NCBI GenBank assembly: GCA_026708685.1
Contig: JAPOUL010000009.1
Location: 1 to 62,036 of the forward strand
Direction: 5' to 3'
From: Bacteroidota bacterium
Lineage (GTDB): Bacteria; Bacteroidota; Rhodothermia; Rhodothermales; Bin80
Length of the DNA stretch: 62,036 bases
Position 1 is the stretch's first letter. Every line of letters starts with the position of its first letter. Under the pieces are notes generated by a model. It had not been told where the DNA came from. It made no database searches and worked only from the letters and a program-made list of their open reading frames with translations. Positions 18,568-26,447 of this stretch are shown here, one piece after another. Made by a program: the position numbers and the translations under genes.

Positions 18568-19809
18568 CTATTCTTTCTTGTCAAATTTTCTGCTAATCCA
18601 TTGAGAAATTTCATCTCTGGTCCACGCTTCTTGATCGGCACGAAGATAAATCGTTTCGCCATCAGAGTTTGTTCCAAATGTAAGAATCGTATTTTGAAAA
18701 AAGGTGTGTTGATCCTGATGCAGCTGAATATAATAGAAGATCGTTCCTCTAATGGAAATACTATGTCTGAAAGTGTAGCCTCCATTGAGAGAAATAACTT
18801 TCTTGTCTTCATTCTCAGAAGTAGGAAGTGTTTCCATAAAACCTGCCACAGAATGATCATTGTTGAGTGTGAACTCGATCGTAGGTTTGATCGGATTCAA
18901 ATCGTCTAAATGACGATAAGAACTTAAATAGTATTGACCTAAAAGGCGTTTTTTCATCTCTTCAGGCGATAATTCTCCATCTACATGAAGATTGTACCCA
19001 ACGAAAAAACCCTGGCCTCCTTGGACATTGGATTGAATAGGTGCAGGCTCTGCAAATGGAAGATCCTCTATATTTTCTTGAATCCCCTTAGATACTGCAT
19101 AATCATAATATGCCTTGCTGATAGAATTAACCAGAACCGTTAAGTCTTGAGTTTCTGAACCAACATCAAGTGACAAGTCCAGTTGATCACCATCAAATGG
19201 ACGGTCATGAAGATACGCTGTTTCAACCATTGGACGGTCAATAAATGGCTGGAAAGGCTCTTGGAGTGCAAACCTCCTCATTTGATCATCTAATTCAGGA
19301 TTTGTTACAAGAAATGACCTGCGGTCCATATTCTGAGATAAAACAGAGATTGCATAGTAATTGGAAATTTCTTCTTCATCGTTGATTCTGATGATAACCT
19401 GATCTTTATCTTTGAAACGGACGACTTTTTCAACAATGGCGGATCTTGGGATTTGATCACTGGCCACAATGTTTGGGTATGGATCAGCTTCTACTCTTAA
19501 AGTGTAACGAATTCCCATTTGAGGCAAGAATGCATCAGAGTGATAAAATCCTCCTCCTATATACGTCAACTTGATAAATGAACCGTCACTCCCCTCAATC
19601 ACGACTTTGGCATCCTTGATCACTGGGGGGATTGAAGATGCATCTTGAATGGGTACCGTAGGTTGAAGAAGCACCTGCCAAGGCTCATTTTCGGTAAAGA
19701 TACTGGTAACGGTAATTTCTGATTCCGTTGGAGCCAGTTCAATCTCAAGAACGTTTTCACACCCTGAAAGCACAATCAAACAAACAATACCAAACCAGCG
19801 ATTCATCAT
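18568..19809 (-). CDS. DUF4249 lipoprotein (partner of the interrupted TonB receptor)
   Basis: Protein of 413 residues with a lipobox LSGC (C17) and the DUF4249 opening ENVLEIEL...SEITVTSIF, then VIKDAKVVIEG and GIRYTLRVEADP, a beta-rich fold. DUF4249 proteins are encoded next to carboxypeptidase-regulated TonB receptors in Bacteroidota and are thought to be their surface lipoprotein partners. The start is 3 bp after the stop of the receptor fragment upstream, so it was in one operon with it. Because that receptor gene is split by an IS110 element, expression of this gene may now depend on internal or IS-borne promoters. Confidence 0.82.
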   Translation of the reverse strand: MMNRWFGIVCLIVLSGCENVLEIELAPTESEITVTSIFTENEPWQVLLQPTVPIQDASSIPPVIKDAKVVIEGSDGSFIKLTYIGGGFYHSDAFLPQMGIRYTLRVEADPYPNIVASDQIPRSAIVEKVVRFKDKDQVIIRINDEEEISNYYAISVLSQNMDRRSFLVTNPELDDQMRRFALQEPFQPFIDRPMVETAYLHDRPFDGDQLDLSLDVGSETQDLTVLVNSISKAYYDYAVSKGIQENIEDLPFAEPAPIQSNVQGGQGFFVGYNLHVDGELSPEEMKKRLLGQYYLSSYRHLDDLNPIKPTIEFTLNNDHSVAGFMETLPTSENEDKKVISLNGGYTFRHSISIRGTIFYYIQLHQDQHTFFQNTILTFGTNSDGETIYLRADQEAWTRDEISQWISRKFDKKE

Positions 19810-19812
19810 TTG

Positions 19813-21903
19813 TCAAAAATAGAATCGATAACTGAAGGATGGAATGATAGGAAAAATCGTGACCTTAGTTAAGGAACGCTCTTCCTGAATATATCCAAGA
19901 AATGGATCAAGTGACCGATAGTCACGAGGTTCTATGAAAAATGTATTGTGTCGATTGTAGGCATTATACAAGCTGACAATAAATTCGGACCGAGTTCTCT
20001 TTCCGGCAGGAAAATGTACTGAAAGATCCAAGCGGTGATACGATGGCATCCTGTAACTATTACGCGATTCATACACTTCAATCAGTTGACCTTCCTCCCT
20101 GTATTGTGAGGTGGGAAGACTTACAGAATGCCCCGTACTGAATACCCAAGTCAGAGAGTATGTTCTTCTGCCATGTTCACGAACGAGTGCTATAGAAATA
20201 TCATGTCTACGATCATATCGATGCGGAAAGCTTCGTCCCTGATTTAAATCAGGAAAACGGCGATTGGACCATGACAGAGTATAACCGATCCACCCTGTTG
20301 TCTTCCCTCTTTTTCGACGTAGAAGTATTTCAGTACCGTACGCCCACCCCCTTCCGGAAGTCACTACATCTTCCCAGTCTCGATTTGATCCAACAAAATT
20401 ACTACCAGCCTTATATGCAATGACTTGATCAATATTTTTATAGTATGCCTCAAGACTGACATCCAATGCTAGACGATCAAAAGTCCGCACTATACCACCG
20501 GCTACTTGCCAAGATTTCTGGGGTGGAATTCTGGATGTACTTGGTAGCCATAAATCCGTAGGAAGTCCAGTACCACTGTTGGATAACAACTGAATGTACT
20601 GTTGCATGTGAGCATAGGACAGTTTCAGCGCCCAGTCATTAGGCAGTACGTATGAAGTCGCGATACGGGGTTGCAATGAAGTATAGGTAGTAGCATTTGA
20701 GTGATATCCAGACATATGTACGCCTACATTCGCTTTAAAATTACGCGTCAATGTCATTTCGTCTTCTGCAAAAACATACCATTCTGTAGAATATACCTTG
20801 GAATGATCAACAACAATAGATGTGTCGATGTCCAATTCAGTATCTATTTCACTGTAAAACTGTCGAGTTGGAGTAAATTGATGACGAAGTAGAGATGAAC
20901 CGAAGCGTAGATGATGAGCTTGGTGAGGAAAGTATTCAAAATTTATTTTTGCACCATAGTCCATCAATCCACTTGAATATTGAGACATAAACTCAGTTCT
21001 ACCATTCACGTCAGACAATCGCGAATCGTCAAGAATCGCGGAGCGAAAACGGCTAAACAACAGTGTCGAATTGAGAAACATTCGTGAGTTGATCACACGA
21101 TTCCAGCGAGCCGTCATCGTCATGTTGCTCCACCCAATTTCAAAATCATACGCGTCCGTAACTCCACCTAATAACTCCTCTGAAGTCTCGTATCCTTTGT
21201 CGTTTCCAGCATAAAAACTCACATATATCCGATCACGCTGAGATGATTCCAGATTCAATTTTGCATTGACATCGTAAAAATAATACCCCCTCAGATAGTC
21301 ATCAGATCCACGAATCATTTGAATTCCCCGATGGATTGCATCCAAGTAGGTGGTACGTGCTGAAACGATGAATGAGCTTTTATCTTTGGCAATAGGGCCC
21401 TCCAATGTAATGCGGGATGCCACCAATCCTACTGCACCTCTGCCCTCAAAGCTTTTTCGATTACCCTCCCGCATGGTCACATCTAAAACCCCTGAAAGCC
21501 GTCCTCCATAGCGGGCTGGGAATCCCCCTTTGACTAATTCAGCACTGTTGATTGCATCAGTATTGAATGTGGACATAAACCCAAACAAATGACCAGCATT
21601 GTACACGGTCGCACCATCAAGTAGAATCAATGTCTCACCAGGATTTCCACCTCTCACATACAACCCAGAGGATCCTTCAGCACCAGACTGAATCCCTGGC
21701 ATCAATTGAAAAATTTTGAGTAGATCGGCTTCTCCAAGAAGATTTGGCAAGGATTCAACTTCTGCCATTGAGATCTTCACCGTACTCATCTGAAGCTGCT
21801 CTTGAAGTCCCTCATATTCATCCGCCTCTACGACCAACAGCGAATCAAACTCAATCACCGTTGGTTGCATTTCAATCCTTTGTATTTCTTCAGATAGGGG
21901 GGA
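19813..21903 (-). pseudogene. TonB-dependent receptor, C-terminal part (gene split by IS110 element)
   Basis: The open frame carries the plug domain (ESLPNLLGEADLLKIFQLMPG, GSSGLYVRGGNPGETLILLDG) and the whole barrel, ending in SYRFYF with a terminal Phe. It has no signal peptide or CarboxypepD_reg domain. Upstream of the first Met (21870) the frame continues as PLSEEIQRIE, which aligns with SSQENRVLDL of the intact paralogue at 26448-28826. Those residues end at a C-tract (minus strand) that recurs 2.74 kb away at the end of the N-terminal fragment (24641-24913). The gene was therefore cut in the linker between the regulatory domain and the plug. An internal start could give a cytoplasmic, non-functional barrel. 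Confidence 0.85.
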
Positions 21904-22311
21904 CTCCCTACCATTTTACCAAATTTTTTAGCTCAAAAACAGAAAAAAATTTAAATTTGATGGATTGACTCTAAAAACAGTTCCAAATGATGTCGATCAG
22001 CGGCCAAAATTTAAACATTTCATCAACGAAGCAACTGAATGGATTGCAGATCACTTGACGATGAACGAACATCACATGAGTTTAGCATTGATCGAAAGCG
22101 GCCACCATAAAAAAGCAGAGCTCAGCATGATCAGTGCACCTCCACTGTGAATGAGACTCAGTTCGTCCACGATTTGATGGGTTGCTGAGCCCTCAGCACA
22201 TACCTGCTACTCTGAATGAGCTCATCGGTATATATGCAGAGGAATCTGATGTACGAATAAGTCCAACCAGAGATTGATGGTTCAGAGTGCCATCCAGCTA
22301 CTTTATATTGT

Positions 22312-22330
22312 GCTGTGAGTGTCTCACAGC
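22312..22330. promoter_or_regulatory. Palindrome upstream of the HTH passenger gene (candidate operator)
   Basis: GCTGTGAG (22312-22319), spacer TGT, CTCACAGC (22323-22330): 8-bp perfect arms. It lies 54 bp before the HTH gene start at 22384, close to an AT-rich TTTATATTG block. A binding site for the HTH protein itself is a reasonable guess; no direct evidence. Confidence 0.5.
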
Positions 22331-22383
22331 CAATACGCACACCACTTTTTTGTATCTTTTTGATCCTCTACCATCAATGCTTT

Positions 22384-22731
22384 ATGGATTTCTATGAATC
22401 AAGGGCTCTGTTCCACCGTGCCAGACTGATCCAGTGGGGACTAAGAACCCCTTTTTCAAAAGATTCACGTTCAGATACCGCACGAACATCGGTACTGTTG
22501 TTTTTAGTCTCCGTCATGCGGCTCCGCTCCTCTCGCGAGGGGGGTGCTTATACCGTCCAGTGCAGGACCGATGAGATTGCCTATGAAACAGGTCTGTCCG
22601 TACGGCAGGTACAACGCGTCCTCCAGTGGTTTTGTGAGCAGGGATACATCAGTCTTCCACAGCGGGGCTATATTTCCATGATCAAGACTACATTCCCAGA
22701 CCCTGATGCAGGATGTTGTATTGATCCATAG
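22384..22731 (+). CDS. Winged-helix / HTH protein inside the IS110 element
   Basis: Protein of 115 residues from the ATG at 22384; the frame is open to 22315 but the extra residues overlap the palindrome. A clear HTH reads CRTDEIAYETGLSVRQVQRV followed by LQWFCEQGYISLPQRG, which is the wing. The same layout occurs in phage and plasmid replication or regulatory proteins with a Q-V-Q/R-A-L recognition helix. It is encoded antisense to the transposase. It is not a known IS110 component, so it is a passenger or a remnant of an older insertion. Role unknown; a regulator of transposition or of the palindrome upstream is only a guess. Confidence 0.55.
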   Translation: MDFYESRALFHRARLIQWGLRTPFSKDSRSDTARTSVLLFLVSVMRLRSSREGGAYTVQCRTDEIAYETGLSVRQVQRVLQWFCEQGYISLPQRGYISMIKTTFPDPDAGCCIDP

Positions 22732-22893
22732 GAATCCATTCCGTCAAACCACATAGGCTCAAATTGATCCATCCCTCCCAACATTCGGTTCGTCCTACCT
22801 CATCCATGCAAAGCAGAGAGCCAGAATAGATGTGGTTCATCGGCCATGTCTCAAGATTCAGAGGTCATGATCAACGATAGACTGACCAGACAG

Positions 22894-22922
22894 AACGTCA
22901 AAAGTATATAGTATTTGACGTT
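22894..22922. terminator. Hairpin with T-run between HTH gene and transposase 3' end
   Basis: AACGTCAAA (22894-22902) pairs with TTTGACGTT (22914-22922); loop 11 nt, followed on the plus strand by TTTT at 22921-22924. It could end transcription in the plus direction. Read on the minus strand it follows the transposase stop by about 85 bp but lacks a long T-run there. Low GC in the stem makes it a weak terminator. Confidence 0.35.
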
Positions 22923-23006
22923 TTACCAGGACAAATGCCTGCAACTTGCGTCACAAATAGCGAGAGATTCAAAGTTCATGTCTGAACCTTGAGAGCAAGA
23001 TGTGCT

Positions 23007-24305
23007 CTACTGTGCTTTCGCACCATCACTTTGACCAGCATGTTGCCTTGATCCATGATCGGGATCAAAGAGCGTTCTGTCTCGAAGCATGACGCAGGCG
23101 ATATAGAGCAATCGATCTCCAATGGTACGAAGGGCTCTACCGTGGCTATGACCCCGACGGCGGAGCTCTTTGTATTTTGATTTACTGACAGGATCATGCA
23201 GAGAGGCCACTCTGCTCCAGTGATAGGCCGCCTCCACCAGTCGTCCGTGACAAGCTTTTCGTTGGATCACATGATTGGACTTCCCTGAACGCTGCGTGAC
23301 GGGTGCAACACCGCATAAACATCGCAGTGCAGGATAATTCTGCGTTTTCAATAAGGAATGTGCCTCGGCATAAAGAGAGGCCAGAACGATGGTTCCTACC
23401 CCTGGTATGGAGGTGAGAATATCGATATTGCTGAGGATCTGTTGATCAGGTGATGAGCACTCCTCTGTCTGAGAAGAGAGTTCCTCTTTGTGCAACAAGT
23501 TCAGGATGGTCTTGATGGTTTGATCCGCCGTGTTGATCTGCTTCTCATTTAAGTCCAGTTTTTGAAGGAGAATTTGGATATGTGAAGTTGATGCATCCAT
23601 GACTCCATCAGCGACAATGATCGGTGTCTCTCGTAATGTTTTGAGTACACTCTCGGCATTGATACGCCGAATGCGATATTGTTTGAGAAGTCTCTGTACG
23701 GAGGTGCTCCGAACCCGACCTGCACGATCCGGCGTTGGCATGTGCATCCACAGATTTCTCAACACGGGGGAATACAGTTGGAATCCAAGCTTCGTGTACT
23801 GTGGAAAATAACGCCAGAGTTGAGCTCTTAACTTATGGGTGATGCGCGTGCGCTCAATAGCAAGATCACTTTTGATTCTTGACCATTCACGGAGTTGTAC
23901 GATCTGTGGATGTACAGAACCGAGTTGCCGTAGGCAACCAGGATCGGTTCTTAGTATATCGGCAAGCACGCGAGCATCTAGGCGATCATCTTTGGCACCA
24001 GCGGGAGAGAATCGATCACGGAATCGGTCTAACTGTTTTGGATTGATGGAGAATACCTGAAAGCCTCGGTCAAGAAGAGCGTCTACAATCGGACCATGAG
24101 GAACTTCTATATTGACGGCGATCTCTGACACAGGGCAGTTCCCTTGATCAAGAATCCAATCAATGAGTTGAGTGATCCCCTCACCCGAATGGGGGAATGC
24201 CTTCTCTCCCAAGACATCACTGTCGGGGGTGAGCACACATACTTGGTGGAACTCAGAGCCCCAGTCAATCCCCACCAGAAGCGAGAAAAGAAACTTTTTG
24301 GACAT
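23007..24305 (-). CDS. IS110-family transposase (DEDD recombinase)
   Basis: Protein of 432 residues. The N-terminal RuvC-like DEDD domain shows GIDWGSE (D14), NIEVP (E67) and AKDDRLDARVLA (D107, D110). The C-terminal Transposase_20 part has SIPGVGTIVLASL and CGVAPVTQRSGKS, which holds the catalytic Ser region. These enzymes are guided by an element-encoded bridge (seeker) RNA. All catalytic motifs are visible and the frame is intact, so it is probably active. The leader upstream is unusually long and structured, as in the IS110 (not IS1111) subgroup, whose guide RNA is encoded upstream of the transposase. Confidence 0.93.
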   Translation of the reverse strand: MSKKFLFSLLVGIDWGSEFHQVCVLTPDSDVLGEKAFPHSGEGITQLIDWILDQGNCPVSEIAVNIEVPHGPIVDALLDRGFQVFSINPKQLDRFRDRFSPAGAKDDRLDARVLADILRTDPGCLRQLGSVHPQIVQLREWSRIKSDLAIERTRITHKLRAQLWRYFPQYTKLGFQLYSPVLRNLWMHMPTPDRAGRVRSTSVQRLLKQYRIRRINAESVLKTLRETPIIVADGVMDASTSHIQILLQKLDLNEKQINTADQTIKTILNLLHKEELSSQTEECSSPDQQILSNIDILTSIPGVGTIVLASLYAEAHSLLKTQNYPALRCLCGVAPVTQRSGKSNHVIQRKACHGRLVEAAYHWSRVASLHDPVSKSKYKELRRRGHSHGRALRTIGDRLLYIACVMLRDRTLFDPDHGSRQHAGQSDGAKAQ

Positions 24306-24334
24306 AAGAATAGTATTTAAAGGGTTAGATGTTT

Positions 24335-24545
24335 GGGTAGCCGTGACGTCTCGTCTTCCCCTGTATTGGTGCTCAAAGGCACTGACTCCCTACTGGACGT
24401 ATGTCAACGGCACTCCCTGGGGCACAGATCCCCCCCAGGTGCTCAAAGGCACAGGGGGCTAATGGTTGCTCCCAGGGAGGTACCCTAACAAAAAAGGATG
24501 TAAAACCGCTTTAACGGATAAGAAGTCGTTTTATACTGGTACTGT
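24335..24545 (-). ncRNA. Candidate bridge RNA of the IS110 element
   Basis: On the minus strand three structures follow each other: a 5' stem-loop (24536-24499, TAAAAC/GTTTTA arms), a loop closed by CTCCCTGGG/CCCAGGGAG (24479-24413), and a loop closed by GCCGTTGAC/GTCACGGC (24411-24340). Both loops carry the same apical hairpin GTGCCTTTGAGCAC. In the second loop the 5' side reads GTAGGGAGTC, identical to the element's right end (minus strand, 21911-21902), and the 3' side reads ATACAGGGG, complementary to the left-end CCCCTGTAT. This is the LDG/RDG order of a donor-binding loop. The first loop contains CCCCCT and GGGGGGG, fitting the C-tract of the target. Boundaries are approximate. Confidence 0.72.
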
Positions 24546-24640
24546 GCCCAATAAAAAAATAAAAGTTCAAACAACTTTAATTTTTCACGACCCTGCTTCC
24601 TTAAAAATCATCACAATTTCACAACGCCTACAATATACAG

Positions 24641-24913
24641 GGGGTAAAATACTAAGGTTTGCGGTTCAAACCCTTGATAAGTAAATCGAATCAGAGCAGA
24701 ATCACTCAGGACAGTCAGGCTAAAAAACCCATACTGATTTGTGGATGTACCTTGATTTAGATTGATTTCGTAAACATTCGTGCCAACCAGAACTTCTCCA
24801 TTGGTGGCATCCGTCACATAACCACTCACTACAAAGGATTGCTGAGCGATCGATTGATCTATCCTTACAAATACAATAACGAGAAGAAGGAGGAGCCTCA
24901 TGATCATTATCAT
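24641..24913 (-). pseudogene. TonB-dependent receptor, N-terminal part (gene split by IS110 element)
   Basis: Reading down from the ATG at 24913, the fragment encodes a signal peptide (MRLLLLLVIVFVRIDQSIAQ) and a CarboxypepD_reg domain (VVSGYVTDATNGEVLVGTNV, STNQYGFFSLTV, IRFTYQGFEPQTLVF). It matches residues 1 to about 90 of the paralogue at 26448-28826. Native sequence ends at FYP; the remaining residues to the stop at 24611 are encoded by the IS element. A frame to 24919 starts with TTG and is less likely. The truncated product would be an exported domain without a plug or barrel. Confidence 0.82.
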
Positions 24914-25094
24914 CACCAATGAATGGTTAGGATTTCAGGTACAATGAGCAGTGGATTTGAAGCTATTCTGAATGTCCTCTTGAATAGTATTAGTGGATCA
25001 AGGCTATCTAAAATAGATAGTCTTAGTGTTACATCGAATTTTGTGTAATGTTTTCATAGAAATTGTTAATAATCTGTTAAGATGCCCCACAAAG

Positions 25095-25226
25095 ATGATC
25101 TTAATCTCTACTGAAAAGCGTAAATACCGAGAAACAAATCCTCTGACTCACCGAGAAATTTTACATCAAGATTTCTTGAATGAGCTTCAAAGAATAGGAA
25201 TGATTGAATCCGCGATCAATATATGA
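25095..25226 (+). pseudogene. Possible fragment of a HigA-like antitoxin
   Basis: A 43-codon frame contains NPLTHREILHQDFLNELQ, close in pattern to the start of HigA/VapI antitoxins (HPGEILREEFL). It stops before the HTH that should follow, and no HigB toxin is recognisable upstream. It lies in the 390-bp interval between the split receptor and the DUF4249 gene, which otherwise shows nothing. It could also be chance; the match covers only about 15 residues. Confidence 0.3.
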
Positions 25227-25309
25227 TTGTGTCCATACGAAACGGTAAGTACCTATCCGTTCAAGTGATCAAGCAGTTTTGTTCAGGTCTTGAAGTGATG
25301 TCCAATGGA

Positions 25310-26296
25310 TCACTCCATTTCCGATAGATCAAATACTCGATAACTCACCGAAGATCCAGCAAAAACTCCACGCCCCCCTTCAACATTAGAATAGAGGTTG
25401 ACAGGCTCCTCAAACCCTTCAAAATCTAGCTGACTTTCAAGAGAACTGTGATACTCAATGTACTCTGGACTCAAAGATTGTACAACGAGAAGAACAAAGC
25501 GTGAATCCTGACTGGGTTGCTCTTGATCTCCTAAAAAATTTTCGAAGTAATTGGTAGTAAGTTCAAAGTCTATTCTTGACTGGTCCTGAAAAGAACGGTT
25601 AGATAAGAGACCAATGGAGCAGTACTCGCTTCCATCTGAAACTTCAACACCTATGGGGTTGAGCACATCCTCATAATAACAATACCAGCGTCGACTATCA
25701 TGCCGGATATACATTGTAGATAGTGAAAAACTTTCCCATCCAAGTGTACTATCTACGTAGGAGCCCTGAAAAGTGCTGAACCCAAAATAGTGTAACCCAG
25801 AAGGATTTTCTATACTGAATTTGATCCGATACTCTTCAGTATAAAATGGATCTTCAATATCGTCAAATTCTTCTATGTCTACATCCAACAGAACGGGGGG
25901 AGGAGGAGCCATTGATGTGGCCGATATGGAGGTGAACCCAGGTGCCTCAACAACGATTCGATAGAGCGTCTCAGATGCAGGGGTATGATTTAATGATGAC
26001 ACATACCAAAAAGAAGAGTCTGCCCGAGGAACCAAGCGATCAACTAGCAGATCACCGTCGTAAATCATCACAGTGGCATTGTGTACAAATATATCAACAG
26101 AGTCAGGATGTACAGATAAAGGAATCGTAGATGTAAGCTGGGCAACCCACGATGAATCTGGCGAAAATTTACTCACAATATACAGTTCAGGATCGTAATC
26201 TGGGGGATCTATTTCGATCACGGTTTCACATGCAGACAAAAATACCGCACACATAACCAACACCGCTACATACAAAGTTCTAAATCGTGACATCAT
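25310..26296 (-). CDS. DUF4249 lipoprotein (partner of the intact TonB receptor)
   Basis: Protein of 328 residues from the ATG at 26296, which gives a normal-length lipoprotein signal (MMSRFRTLYVAVLVMC...LSAC, C22). Frames reach a TTG at 26338 and an ATG at 26326, giving longer leaders. The DUF4249 wording is ETVIEIDPPDYDPELYIVSKF, then NATVMIYDG and ETLYRIVVEAPGF. It is paralogous to 18568-19809. It follows the intact receptor by about 150 bp on the same strand, repeating the receptor-then-DUF4249 order of the other unit. Confidence 0.8.
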   Translation of the reverse strand: MMSRFRTLYVAVLVMCAVFLSACETVIEIDPPDYDPELYIVSKFSPDSSWVAQLTSTIPLSVHPDSVDIFVHNATVMIYDGDLLVDRLVPRADSSFWYVSSLNHTPASETLYRIVVEAPGFTSISATSMAPPPPVLLDVDIEEFDDIEDPFYTEEYRIKFSIENPSGLHYFGFSTFQGSYVDSTLGWESFSLSTMYIRHDSRRWYCYYEDVLNPIGVEVSDGSEYCSIGLLSNRSFQDQSRIDFELTTNYFENFLGDQEQPSQDSRFVLLVVQSLSPEYIEYHSSLESQLDFEGFEEPVNLYSNVEGGRGVFAGSSVSYRVFDLSEME

Positions 26297-26447
26297 CCAT
26301 AGATTTTTACGTTTCAGCATCCTCATAAATGGAGGCAAACAATGACTATGCTCAACGAAATGGATCGGAGATCCCCATCGGATGGGTGAGCATCAAAGCA
26401 TTCGGCACGCATTGGAAAGTGCATATGCAAATGTTGAATCAGGTTCG

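Larger units (their letters stand above)
21902..24644 (-). mobile_element. IS110-family insertion element, about 2.74 kb, with passenger gene
   Basis: The element sits inside a TonB receptor gene; on the minus strand the receptor reads ...TTTTACCCCC | element | CCCCTATCTGAAG. The two ends share a C-tract plus T, so the exact breakpoint is ambiguous by a few bases, and no longer target duplication is seen, as usual for IS110. Contents in transposase direction: about 340 bp of non-coding leader with a bridge-RNA-like structure, the DEDD/Ser transposase (24305-23007), then about 1.1 kb holding an HTH gene on the opposite strand. A 10-base match between the RE terminus (21902-21911) and the leader (24384-24393) ties both ends to one element. 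Typical IS110 elements are 1.2-1.6 kb, so this one is long. Confidence 0.82.

Noticed and set aside
21965-22150. 61-residue plus-strand ORF at the right end of the IS110 element
   Set aside because: No recognisable motif and no ribosome-binding site; likely chance.
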